Of a stretch of 64,000 bases of DNA, positions 9,011 through 20,103 are shown one piece after another. The notes below the pieces were generated by a model. That model was not told where the DNA came from. It worked only from the letters and a program-made list of their open reading frames with translations, and searched no databases. Both the position numbers and the translations under genes were made by a program. The stretch's first letter is position 1. Every line of letters begins with the position of its first letter. The stretch lies in the NCBI GenBank assembly GCA_956465555.1, contig OY101115.1, forward strand, positions 1,860,001-1,924,000. The letters run 5' to 3'. The stretch comes from Nitzschia sp. pyKryTriq1 (lineage: Eukaryota > Bacillariophyta > Bacillariophyceae > Bacillariales > Bacillariaceae).

Positions 9011-11632
9011 ATGAGACTGGATAGAGCCGCCCTTATCCTTTTCCTGGGTCTCCCATCCCAGCTGTTGGGGTTTGCTCCTCAGACTTTGAGTAAGAGGCAG
9101 CATGTCCCCGAGAAATCACAAGTTGTGGTTTTCCAATATCCTGACGACCCAAGTTCTGATTGGGGAGACGAACCTGGCGACAATGAAGAAATTATTGGTG
9201 CGACGAAATCTCTCTTGGAGACCTCCAAAACCGCAGAAGGCTTATCGGCGGAAGCTCTCGATGATTTCTTCCCGCTCATGTTGTGGTGGGGGAAGACGTC
9301 GACGCGAGAAGGGGCTGAACAGGTCGAACAGCTCCTGTCTCATCTAGAAGACGTCATCATCAAAGCTGGGATTACCACACCCGAACCAACCTGCAAATAT
9401 TACACTCTAGCCGTGGATGCCTGGGGAAAGGCAGGATATCCCGAAAAAGCCAAACGAATTCTCTCCAGAATGGAAGACCTCAGTGCGTCGGATTCGTCAC
9501 TGGCTCCAACGAGAGTTACCTACAACGCAATGATGAACGCGTACATTAAGCAAGGAGATACGGAGAGTGCAGGGAAAATTTTAGATTCAATGGAAAAATC
9601 ATCGGGGTTGACCACTATTATCAATGATTACAATGTACTACTGGCTGGGTACGCCAAGGTTGGGCAAGCCCGCGAGGCCGAGCAGCTTGTCAAGAGAATG
9701 ATATCCTTGTGCCGCGAAGAAAAGAACGATGATCTGAAACCCGACCTCTACTCCTACAATACGTTAATTGATGCTTGGGCCAAATCAAATGAACCTGGAC
9801 GAGGGAGGCGTGTTCAAGAAATTCTTACCACTTTGATTGACAAACATGAGAGTGGCGAGTTTGAATGGTCACCGGATGGACGTACTTTTTCGTCCGCTAT
9901 TACCGCCCTTGCACGTAGTGGTGGCACCATGGAACAGATTGAAAAGATATGGTCTGACGCCACGGCACGGGGTTTGGGGCTGGGCTCTGATCCCTACATG
10001 AGCAGCGCATTGTTGCATGCCTATGCAAACAGCAGCTCCCGTGGTTCAGCAGAGAAGGCTGAGGAAATCTTAGAAAAACTCGAACAGGAGGGGCTCGCTA
10101 CATACGTCGCCTACAATACAGTTCTCAAAGCCTGGAAAGCAAAAGGAAATGAAGAAGCAACGCAACGAGCAGAGAAACTATTCAAGAGAATGAAGAGTTT
10201 GGACTTGGTCGACGCCTTCAGTTACTGCACCTTGATTGCCATACATGCCAATCTCGGTAATAGACAGTCGGCCGAGCGTGCTGAAGAACTTTTGGATGGT
10301 ATGAAAGCGGATAGTTTAGTACCCAATGTGGAAACTATGAATGCGGGTAAGTTGCACCTGGAGTCTTCGTGTATCAGACGCGACTATTCCATGCTAAACC
10401 ATCCCCCCTCCTAGTTATGAATGCATGGACAAGGTGTGGCAAGATTGAGAGAGCAGAACGCATTTTGAAGGACATGGAAGAATCGTTCTACAACGGAAGT
10501 ACCGAGGGTAGAATAGCGCCAAATGTGGTCTCCTATACCACTCTGATGAACGGGTAAGACATCCTTGTTTTGCTGCCAAGTTGTTTGTATCTCTGCTGAC
10601 CCGTTTTTCTGCCTTTGAAATCTTCTGGATATAGATGGGCAAAGTCTAGAGATCCACAAGCTGTAGAGAAGACAAGAGAGACATTTGAAAGAATGCGAGC
10701 GATGTACAAATGTGGAAACGTCGAGGCCCAACCAAACCTGGTTAGTTACGCCACACTTGTCAACAGCATTTCGCGTTCCGAACAACCGGGGTCGGCTGAG
10801 AAGGCAGAGGAAATTCTTCACCAAATGTACGAGGAATACAAATCGGGATCGATCGCTGTACCCCCAAATGCACGACTGGTCACTTCAGTGATCGATAGCT
10901 GGCAAAAGTCGGGAGATAGGAACGCGGGCGAAAGAGCAGAAGATCTGTTGGATTGGTTGCTTGAAATCTACGAAGCGGAAGGCATTGACTCGTTGCAGCC
11001 CAACGAATATACTTTCAATTCAGGTAAGTTGACTTTGCTTATGTGTTTCTCAGAAGGTTTTGTTCTCAAGGCTTCTTGTGCTGCTTGTGGTGACAGTCAT
11101 TTCTGCCTGGGCGCGAACGCGGAAGTTTGGTAAGGCAGCACGCGCAAAGGCAATCCTGAACAGGATGGTAGAGCTGAAGGAAACAGGAGTCATCACTGCG
11201 GTTCCAAACGCTCATTGCTACACATCAGTCATCAATAGTTGTGCTTATTGTGAGAAAGATTCTTTGGAGAAACGACAAGCACTGCGTATTGCTATTGAAA
11301 CATACAAGGAGATGCTAGCTTCGGGTGCCGAAGGACCGAATCAGCTTACGTTTTCGACGCTCGTCGCCGCGCTCCGAAATTTGATGCCTCCCGACGAGAA
11401 GCGAGCAGCGGCTATTCAAACTGTTTTTAAGAAATGTGCAGACGACGGCCAAGTTTCTGATCTCTTCCTTCGCCGGGTGCAGTCATCGTTGAACATGGAT
11501 CAACTAATTACACTTGTTGGTAACGACGTTATCTCCCTGGAAGGACGAGTGGACATAAACCAAATCCCTTCCAAATGGAGACGCAATACGAGCGAGGCGA
11601 AGACGAAGCAACCAGTAATAATATCTCGATAA
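9011..11632 (+). CDS. Plastid-targeted pentatricopeptide repeat (PPR) protein
   Basis: Four exons, 9011-10346, 10415-10553, 10635-11023 and 11097-11632, all with GTAAG donors and consistent phase, give 799 residues. The leader MRLDRAALILFLGLPSQLLG followed by FAPQ is a signal peptide with a GFAP plastid motif. From about residue 110 the protein is a tandem array of roughly 35-residue PPR units (VTYNAMMNAY, YSYNTLIDAWAKS, VAYNTVLKAW, VSYTTLMNGWAKS, NAHCYTSVINS). The introns fall at similar places within repeats. PPR proteins bind organelle RNA and direct its processing, stability or translation. No DYW or SMR catalytic tail is present. Confidence 0.9.
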
Positions 11633-11763
11633 GCGTAGATCAATGCTCTTGTTTCGACTGTTACTCTGCTTCTGTACGAACCCTCCTCGTTCTTGTACCA
11701 CGCGAGTATGGAAGGAATGTGCTGAAACTAAAAAACTACTCGCCAACGTGTGCTCAGCTTCTA

Positions 11764-12130
11764 CTAGTCGCTGCCTGTTGGACCACCAAAAAGGGCGTTT
11801 GCCATATCAAATTTCGCATTTTCCGCGGGCTGAGCCCTTTCCTTCGCTTTAGCATCCTTTTCACGTTGGTGCTGCTCATTCAGAATTTTCCGGTCAAAGC
11901 TAGGTGCAGCCATATTCACATCCTTCAATTTGGCTTTCTCTTCACGCTCCTTCTTCTTCGTTTCCTCCCTTCGATTTCAGCAATAAAGTACGCAAAAAAA
12001 GATGAAAGCACCAGTTAGTCGTCGCAATATGGTTTTGTAATAGAAACGGACTTGGATGATGTGCATTTTCCATATCCCCCAAATCTTACTTCTTCTTGTT
12101 TTGACCCATAAAATACATCATATCCGCCAT
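11764..12130 (-). CDS. Small charged two-exon protein, unknown
   Basis: Exon 1 is 12090-12130 and exon 2 is 11764-11968, with a 121-nt intron (donor GTAAGA, acceptor GAAG). The phases match and give 81 residues. The protein starts MADMMYFMGQNKKK, continues with a Lys/Glu-rich helix, and ends with a conserved-looking tail (KFDMANALFGGPTGSD). The first exon is only 41 nt, so simple frame scanning misses the gene. Codon use and the clean splice make it credible. It lies tail-to-tail with the PPR gene, 131 bp away. No family was recognised. Confidence 0.6.
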
Positions 12131-12799
12131 CTTGGAAAATTTGTCGTTGTCGTTGTTTCGAAGAAACGAGAAAGTAGGAGTGAAAGGGCTGGTGTACTGG
12201 TAGCGGCGAGACTTTGTATCGCGTTTCTTATCTCAGGGTTATGACTTGTGACCAACAATACCTTGCCCGAGTTTTGAGTTCGATGCCATTGTCGTTTGTC
12301 GCAGCGTTCTGTCGGCGGCTTTCGCTCTTCTTCATCATTCGTGATTGCGATGACCCGGATAGTGACCGTCCCCCTTTTACAATTAAAAAAGAGGGAATGT
12401 ACTTCTTACCCCCAGTTTGATGTGCTAGCTACAGTACTACCGGCGGTACTACAGTACAGCAGAGCAATCAATCCTATACGAAGAATCCAGTACCTCAACA
12501 AAGCTCTACTACTGTAGGAAGTAGAGAGAGTATAGAGCATGAAGTAACACCGAACTTTAATTGTGCGGCATCTGATGAGATTTTCAACGCAGAAATTCAA
12601 TCCATCTCTACTCTAGAATAGGATCATCATCGCCTCACCTGTCAAGCAAAAATTTCTCAACAAAAGGCTAGAGAGCCAACAGGAGTACTACTGCCCAACA
12701 CAAGTGGTGCAGACAATGGATGCTGATCCCTACTACTAGCATTCTATTCGTTTGCTTTATAATTGTTATTGTTGTTGTCATTAAAAAATATGCGCATGA
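12131..12799. other. Intergenic region with no gene seen
   Basis: Upstream of the small two-exon gene and downstream of the plastid AFAP gene. It contains pyrimidine runs and a cluster of CTACAGTACTACCGG-type words at 12427-12455. No supported coding frame is seen. Confidence 0.4.
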
Positions 12800-14407
12800 T
12801 TAATCTTCCGTGTTGTCGGCACTGGCATCCAGAGTGTCGAGCTTGGCGTCCAAATCTTCACCACCCAAGTTCTCTTCGGCAAGGATGTCCTTCAACTCCT
12901 CCTTGGCTCGCTTCAACATGGCTACCTTCTTGCGTTCTTGTTGCTTTTTGAAATTTGCTAGTTCGGTTTCGGCATCCGCCACCTCTCCGTTCGTTTGACG
13001 ATACTTGAGATCTCCCTCGAACATGGCCCGTTCCCACACCGATTCTGTAAAGTCTGCCTCCGACATGCCTTCATCGACAGTGCCTGCCATGGATTGACGG
13101 AAATATTCACGCTTGGCCCATTCCTTGGCAATTTCTTCCACCTTTTGAGCGCGTTCGTCCTGTACCTTTTGAATTTCTTCCTTGGCGCGAAGTGACGACT
13201 TTTTGACAGACTTTTGGAATTGTTCATCTTCCCACCAGGCTTCAGTTGTGTAATACCCATCCTTGTAGTTGGGGTTCTTCTCTCGGAAATCGTCAATGGC
13301 AGCTTGGTAATTCTATAAGTAATGTAGTAAGAGCCAATCATTGAGAAACTGGGTAAGCAAGCAAGGCAGAGACAAATGATAACAAAAATAAAAATAAAGG
13401 AAACGCACCTTGGGTCCATCACGAAGCATGTGGTCAATTTCTTGAGGTCGGGCATATCCGGCTTCTCGGAGACCCTTGATGAGTTTGGCTTCAGTTGCAT
13501 TGACGTCGTAGACTTCCGAAAAGGCAAGTGCCTTGTCGACACCGGATTCCAATTGCAAGCATTCGGTGATCACGCGCATCGCCTCGTCTCTGGAGAAAAT
13601 GGCATCCGAAGGCAATTTGCCTTCCTCGGAATCCACATCCTTGAACGAGTAAGGAATCTTTCCTTCGGCGTGATCTTCGAGTTTTCCAACAGCGACAAGA
13701 GTGTACTTCTTGCCTGTGTCCTTGAGTGCTTGGACCGCCGCCTTGGTAGCTGCCGGGTCGAGATCCACGGCATTGGCGAGGAGGATGGCGACATTCTCGA
13801 CCGAGGCAGCGCCCTTGACGACCGCGGCGACTTCTTTGACACCTGCCAACAAATCACCTTGGTCAAAGTAGGCCACCCAACTCTGGACGCCCTCGAGTTG
13901 TTCGGTAGTTGGCAAGGCGCCCGCTGTGGCCGCTTGGGCGAAATCCAACTTGTTCAACAGACCGGTGTAGCGAGCCGAGCGACTCAACAGGCGCTTCTTG
14001 GCAAACGCCATGTCATCCACAAACGCCACGATCTTTTTAAACTCAAAGGCGGATTCTTCATTGTTGAGGAGATCAAAGATCACTTGATCCGTTCGCTCCT
14101 TGGTTTTGACGAGCCCGCTGACCATGACGGTGCCATCAATGGTGTCTCGCGCCTCGACGGGTTCGGGGGACTTCAAGTAGGCTTGGATATTCTTCTCAAT
14201 GTTCTTGCTGTCCCTCTCATCGGCCGTGGACGCACCTCCTTTGTTGCCCCACGACGAAATGTACAAGACGGTTCCCGGCGAGACGCCGCTGCCGTGGCTG
14301 CTGACACTGCGCGACGACGACGAGGTGAAGGCGGGCACGGGTGCAAACGCATCCGTCGCCGCGGACAAGAGGGTCGCAAGAAGAAGAAGAGACCTGGAGA
14401 ATTTCAT
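12800..14407 (-). CDS. Plastid-targeted protein of unknown function (AFAP leader)
   Basis: Two exons, 13409-14407 and 12800-13312 (96-nt intron, phase 0), give 503 residues. The leader (MKFSRSLLLLATLLSAATDA then FAPVPAF) is a textbook diatom plastid presequence. The middle part (residues about 90-260) alternates beta and alpha segments and has an NAVDLDPAATKAAVQAL-like stretch that recalls a Rossmann-type nucleotide-binding fold, but no clear glycine-rich loop was found. The C-terminal 170 residues are charged and helical. No enzyme family could be named. Confidence 0.75.
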
Positions 14408-14819
14408 TTTATTCTTCTTCTTCTGATGATGATGATGATGAATGTATAATGTTGGAACGGGAAGTGGTGAGGATGATGACTTTCGGGCACTTCTTTTTTA
14501 TTTTTCGCAAAGCGCAAAGAATGACAAGGATCCGATTGGACGACCGACGGGTAGTTGTTGATGCGAGCTTTTTGGCGCTGCGCCTCGCGTTGGTCGTCGT
14601 CGAGAAGAAAGAAGAAGAAGAACAGAGCAGACGGCGCGGCGGTGGTGGCACCGAACTCTCTCATCATCATCTCGAGAAAACCGAGCATCCTCGAATTCTC
14701 ACGACGTTGGCGTCAAATCAAAACACTTCAAACTCGTGCGCTCACTGTCGTGACGTCACATTTTGACTCTGGCGCGCCAAAACAACGTGTAAAGAGCAGA
14801 TGGTGGATCTTTTTCGATC

Positions 14820-14882
14820 GTGTACGAGTATGATGATACAGTACGGTACGTGTACTGGTACAGTACGAGCACTTTACGAGTA
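14820..14882. repeat. GTAC-word cluster
   Basis: Repeated GTACGAG, CAGTACGG and ACGTGTACTGGTAC words lie within 60 bp. Confidence 0.55.
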
Positions 14883-15261
14883 AATAATATTTACTCGTCA
14901 CTCGTCACGCAACAAACCAGCTGGCTGCCACGAAACGAAATTCGGCGAATTTCTTCCGTCGGCCGGCCGATGCATGATGCGGTCGAAAGATTTTGTTCTG
15001 TTGTCGCTCGAGAGCTTGCCTGCTTGGTTTTGATGATGGATGGATGGAATGATCGATGGCAACACCAATGACATTTTGTTATTATTTTTATTCCCATTCG
15101 GCCATGAAATTATAAATTCTGACAAGAACGATAGGTGAAGGTTCTTGACGGCAATAAAACATACAACACAAAAAGAAATGAAACGAAACGAAAAATACTG
15201 ACCATGGTGCTGTTTCGGAGACAGCACCAATGACGACGGAGGTGTCACATCATCAATACAC

Positions 15262-15335
15262 CCCGGTACCGTACTGCCGGTATCACGACCGTGTCCAGGG
15301 GGATGTCAGCGGCAAAACTACAGTACATACCGGTA
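15262..15335. repeat. GGTACC / TACCGGTA cluster
   Basis: GGTACCGTAC, CCGGTATC, ACAGTACATACC and CCGGTACTGG words follow one another in an intergenic stretch. Confidence 0.5.
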
Positions 15336-15929
15336 CTGGTCGAAGACCTTGGATGTCCGCTATTTGTCCTGCGATGTTTTTTAATGTGGTTCTGATACCA
15401 GTACTCTGGTGGTGCTGATGCATGGATGGATGGATGGATCAAGCAAGCAAGCCACTAGAGAAGGAAAAGACGATCTATCGACAACACACAATCCCCCCCC
15501 CCCCTCCGTCGGTCGATCAATGCATAGGGCTTGCGCGTTTATTGAGGTGGAAGAATTATGGATTGGTGTGACTTCTTTTCGACTTGGACTGGTTAGACTG
15601 TACCGGTAGGAGGATACTCGTACAGTACAGAAATCAAACCGTGGCTTCCATCGATCACAGACAGACAGTCAGTCAGTCGATTGGCCTTGTTGGTCTACTA
15701 TTTGGGTATGAGAGAGATATATGGAGGTGGTACTTCCGTTCATCTTCACTACTAGTAGAGCGTGATGGCCAAGAACAGAACAAGATCATCGATTGAAATG
15801 GTTTCTATCTATTCTTACAAAGTACTCCTTATTTACGTCGACTGCGGCGCAGATGCCTACTTCTCACAACATAACCCCTGATGGTACTACCTGGGAGTAC
15901 CTGAACTACTAGCGGAAACCTGCCGATGC

Positions 15930-16200
15930 CAGTACGTACGCTCCGGTACAGTACTACCCGGAATGTGGCCCTACAGTAAAAAGATATAATCTACCGGTAC
16001 TTGTTGTTCTCAGACTGTTCATACTTCGTACTTGCAGCAGAAATCAGCATGGACGCTGGCTAGTACTGCCGTTGGTACGGGGTAGACTCTACTAGAGTAG
16101 AGGTACAAGTACTGTAACGGATCTGTACTGTACGGGGGCCGGGTACAAGGTGTCTACCCTCTCTACCTACTCGAGTACCGGTAGAGAGTAGCGGTAGTCT
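15930..16200. repeat. Long GTAC / CTCTACT palindrome cluster
   Basis: Successive AGTACGTACG, GGTACAGTACTAC, ACCGGTACTTG, GTACTGTAC, CGAGTACCGGTAG and CTCTACTAGAGTAGAG words could fold into several short hairpins. No ORF overlaps it convincingly. Confidence 0.5.
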
Positions 16201-16566
16201 CTCTACTCTTAGAGGAGTGAGCAGTGACCCCTCGTCGTCTGTCATCGAAAAACCTTTCTCGACTAACTGGACCAACGAATATATGACCCCTTCGACTGCT
16301 TACAATTGGTGAATTTGCGCAGCGCGGAGAATAACACGCACAATCGAACAGAAAATTGCAACTCGTGTGTCGTGTGGCGGGTTTCGAGTTTCAACATCAA
16401 TGCAGTGCGCGCGGACGACACGGCAGCAACGCAAAATGAAAGCAGGATCAACGCAGTCATCTCTGAGCGCGGCTGCGATACTTTACGAGTACCGCGGTAG
16501 GGGGCATTATTTCCCCCGACACATCTGTTGAGAAGAACAAACTTGAAACTCCTTCATTCTGTCAAC

Positions 16567-19234
16567 ATGTCAGCATCTACAAGCAACCAACGAATTATCC
16601 CCCTCGAGGAAGGATGGAACGATGAAATCAAGGCAAAGGTATGTATGTACGGAAAGAATGGAATATTTCGACAATCGATGCCTTGTCGCGTAGTGGGATT
16701 TTGCGTTGTTCTGGAGCTCGAATCCTCGCAGTTTTGCCCCCCTGCTACGAGCTCTTTAGCAAATCCTTCCGCATGGATCGAACAAGATCTGGCGTAACAA
16801 CAACCACTGAAGCTGTTTTTGTCGGGTTGTTTCGACAATACCCGTTGCTGGCATTCAGACTCGTTTTCTTTGTCACGACACGCCACCTCACCTGATGATT
16901 CCTTTTCCGTCTGCCACAGGCCATCGACAAGCTGGAAGACCTGTTGAACGGCGGAATGAACTCTGGGCAGTCCAGCATGTTCGGACCGCGAGAATACGTT
17001 GCCATTTACACGTAAGTTGGTTCACCTCCATCGCAAGAGCGGGTCTGCATCGGCTACAACAATTCCTCACTTTGCTTTACACTCTGTAGCACCTGCTATG
17101 ACATGTGCACCCAACGCTCACCTTACAACTGGTCTCGCGAACTCTATCAGAGACACGGGGACACGATCGAGCGCTACTTGACGACGAATGTCCTTCCAGC
17201 TCTTCGCGACAAAACGGGACAAGGAGGAACCATCCTCCTCACGGAGCTCAATCATCGATGGACAAACCACCAGATCATGAACAAGTGGCTGAAGAAATTC
17301 TTCACTTACCTCGATCGTTACTATGTCAAGCATCACAGTCTCCCGACCCTGAGTCAGGCGGGTCTCCGCTGCTTCCGAACTCACGTGTACGATGAGATGA
17401 AGGGCGACACTACCACTGCCATTCTAGGTCTAATCAACGATGAGAGAGAGGGAAAAATTATCGACAAGAGTCTCGTGAAAAGTATCGTCGAACTCTACGA
17501 AGGCATGGGTATGGGGTCCTTGGATGCCTACAACGCAGACTTGGAAGACCAGCTGCTGCGATCCACCCGAGAATACTACGCAAAGAAACGCGAAGACTGG
17601 ATCAATGACTCAACTCCAGACTATCTCATCAAAGCCGAGGAGGCTTTGAACGAGGAACGCAATCGAGTTGCTGACTACCTCAACTCGTCTTCTGAATCCA
17701 AAATTCTAAAGGTGGTGGAGGAGGAGATTTTGGAGAAAGTGGAGATGGTCCTTCTCGAGAAGGAAAGCTCGGGGTGCCGGGCACTTTTGCAGAACGACAA
17801 ATCAGAGGATCTCCAGCGCATGTTCCGTCTCTTCCAGCGCCTTGAAAATGGTTTGAACCCCATGGCTTCAATTCTAGAGAACTTTATCGCTTCCATGGGT
17901 GATGACATTATCAATCGACGTCAAGCTCGCCTGGACGGTGGAGAAAAGGACAAGAACGATGATCCAAAGTTCGTCAAAGCGCTCATCACACTTCATGAGA
18001 AGTACCTCGGAGTCGTCAAGAAGGACTTTTCGGGACATTCCTTGTTTCAAAAGGCCCTCAAGGACGCCTTTGTGGAGATTGTGAACAAAAATGTTGGACA
18101 ATTTACCAATGCAGAGCTCATGTCTACATTCTGTGATCGAATTCTAAAGAGTGGAGGCGAAAAACTCAGCGAGTCGGAGGTCGAAGAGAGTCTCGACAAA
18201 ATTGTGCAATTGTTCTCTTACCTTACGGACAAGGACATGTTTGCCGAAATCTACCGCAACCAACTGGCGAAGCGTCTTCTCAACCAGAGATCGACGAGCG
18301 ACGATGCAGAGAAGCTGATGATTGCCAAATTGAAGATGCAATGTGGTACTCAATTCACTTCGAAGATGGAGGGTATGCTTGCAGACCTCGCAGTTGGAAA
18401 TGAACAACGCTCTGAATTTGAACAACGCATGCGCAATGTGGATACCAAGCTGGACTTTAGCGTGCAGGTCCTAACCACGGGCTTCTGGCCGACCTACAAA
18501 AGCCCAGAAGTTGCGCTGACTCCGGAGATGTCGAAATGTATGTCTGTATTCAAAGAGTGGCACGACAAGAAACATCAAAAGAGGAAGCTTACATGGATGT
18601 TTTCGCAGGGGAATGCGACAGTGAGGGGCGTTTACGGAAAGAAATCGTATGATTTTCAGGTTGCGACTCTTCAAGCAGTTGCACTGAATGCGCTGAACGG
18701 GGGTGTGACCATGACCTTCGAGGAGTTGTCACGAAGCTTGAGTCTTGAGGAATCAATCTTGAAACCTTTGATGCACTCTTTGTCCTGCGGAAAATTCAAA
18801 GTCATAACGAAAAACCCAGCCGGAAACAAGATCAATAACACCGACTCGTTCACAGCCAATGCAAAATTTACGTGCAACATGAGAAAGATTCGAATCCCGA
18901 TGGCATCTCTAGACTCAACCTTCAATACCAAGCGTGTGGAAGAAGATCGATCGATTGCTATCGAGGCTGCCATTGTCCGAATCATGAAGGCGAGAAAGAC
19001 TTTGAAACACCAACAACTTCTTTCCGAAGTTTTGGCGCAGCTAGCCTTTTTCAATCCCAACCCTCGTGTTGTGAAGAAGCGTATCGAGGCTCTTATCGAA
19101 CGCGAGTACCTTGAAAGAAGCGCAGAGAATGCTCAAGTATACAACGTAAGTCCTGGTGGAAGTCGCCTCTATCGACATCTTTGTCTGGGTGCTAACTTGT
19201 CTTTTCATCGGTCTGTTTTAGTATCTTGCCTAAC
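16567..19234 (+). CDS. CUL1: Cullin-1-type scaffold of SCF ubiquitin ligase
   Basis: Four exons, 16567-16638, 16920-17011, 17090-19145 and 19223-19234, give 743 residues, normal cullin length. The last exon is 12 nt and encodes only Tyr-Leu-Ala-stop, restoring the invariant cullin C-terminus YNYLA. The N-terminal helical repeats start with the YTTCYDMCTQ signature used for SKP1/F-box binding. The cullin homology domain and winged-helix region follow. The neddylation site IVRIMKARKTL is present, with the acceptor Lys near residue 688. It should scaffold SKP1, F-box protein and RBX1 in nucleus and cytosol. CUL1 rather than CUL3/4 is inferred from the N-terminal pattern. Confidence 0.93.
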
Positions 19235-19448
19235 GGAACTTTGCTCAACAATTAGTTGTGCATTTACTTTAGCGACAATATCATCCAATAGCGAATGATA
19301 GACGTTGGCAAACTAGCTTGCAGTTGCTCTGCATGAATTTTTTTATCATACTTTACTAGCACCCATTCGATCTATGCCGTATTTCGTGTTTAGAGTGTCT
19401 ACAACCCCTACGTACATGACTTCCGTCGAGGATTAAGAGCGATGTTGC
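19235..19448. other. Short spacer between cullin end and SECIS-like element
   Basis: No gene is seen. It probably contains the cullin 3' UTR on the plus strand and the MsrA 3' UTR on the minus strand (convergent genes). Confidence 0.4.
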
Positions 19449-19506
19449 CATCGTGGTCAGGGCCTACAAGTGAAATTAAGACACTCGACGTCCCGTCATT
19501 CCGATG
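19449..19506 (-). promoter_or_regulatory. Candidate SECIS element in the MsrA 3' region
   Basis: Read on the minus strand, CATCG (helix I) pairs with CGATG. After a short internal loop come AATGAC on the 5' side and TGAC on the 3' side, which together form the tandem G-A quartet of eukaryotic SECIS elements. Above it GGG pairs with CCC and GAGTG with CACTT, leaving an apical loop that contains AA. It starts 43 nt after the TAA of the extended MsrA frame. The distance from the quartet to the AA is longer than the usual 11-13 nt, so this is a candidate judged by eye, not by folding software. Confidence 0.5.
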
Positions 19507-19548
19507 ACGTTCATCACGACCCCCCTCTGCCATGGACACATCCGTTTC

Positions 19549-20103
19549 TTACAACCGGCTGAGGAAGTTTTGGTGCCTTTCCTCGGCCATATAAAAGCGC
19601 GTCACAGGCTCGATGTCAACATCGTCCATATCACCAGCCATTGAACGCGCAACAGCTTCCTACTTCTCGTTTGCAAAGAAAATTGCGGTGCGATACTGTC
19701 GGTCCGAAGGGTAAGGAGAACTGATGCTCTTCCATTTCTCGAGAATTCTTTCATAGGTGGTCAATTTGATATCAAACTCAACGAGATAGCTTTCGGTGTG
19801 ATCTTTCATCTGTGAATAAGTGGGATCTGCCTGTAGTCCGCCAGAATATCCGACAATACATCGCTCTACTCCATACATGGCTTGGAATGCAGGCTGTGGC
19901 CCCCAGAATCAGCCGCTCGACAAAACAGCGATCTCCTTGCCTGGGCGAGGGGAAAGTGAAACTTCTGGGCACATTTGGGCGGCAAAACGAGCAGTGGGAC
20001 AACGGCCCTCGTGGCATGTTTGGAACGCCCAACTTTGCCTAAGCCCGAGTGAGAGCACAAGCATAAAGGCGAAAAACGATTCTCTGATGTCTGGGCACCG
20101 CAT
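19549..20103 (-). CDS. msrA: Plastid-type peptide-methionine sulfoxide reductase A, probable selenoprotein, with an extra in-frame TAG
   Basis: One continuous frame from ATG 20103 to TAA 19549 (184 sense codons) is recognisable as MsrA if two internal stops are read through. The first, TGA at 19911-19909, sits exactly at the catalytic Cys of the GCFWG motif (seen as G-TGA-F-W-G), as expected for selenocysteine. Downstream come VERCIVGYSGG, ADPTY, RQYRTAIFF and the C-terminal FYMAEERHQNFL. The second stop, TAG at 19662-19660, lies between AIFFANEK and EAVARS, inside family homology; CAG to TAG would explain it. The leader (MLVLSLGLRQSWAFQ, Met at 20064) fits plastid import. MsrA repairs oxidised Met-S-sulfoxide. 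The alternatives are a truncated protein, a recent pseudogene or a base error. Confidence 0.75.

Larger units (their letters stand above)
14408..16566. other. Long gene-poor intergenic region rich in GTAC palindromes
   Basis: About 2.2 kb between two divergent genes with no coding frame I can support. It holds a GGCGCGCC palindrome near 14772, a TCACGTCATG-like stretch near 14750, a GGATGGAT tandem run near 15421-15440, a C-run at 15491 and many GTACCGGTAC-family words. Confidence 0.5.

Noticed and set aside
13376-14449. A 357-residue plus-strand open frame opposite the AFAP plastid gene
   Set aside because: It is the mirror of the real gene, lacks any family pattern, and the minus strand has a presequence and clean splice sites.
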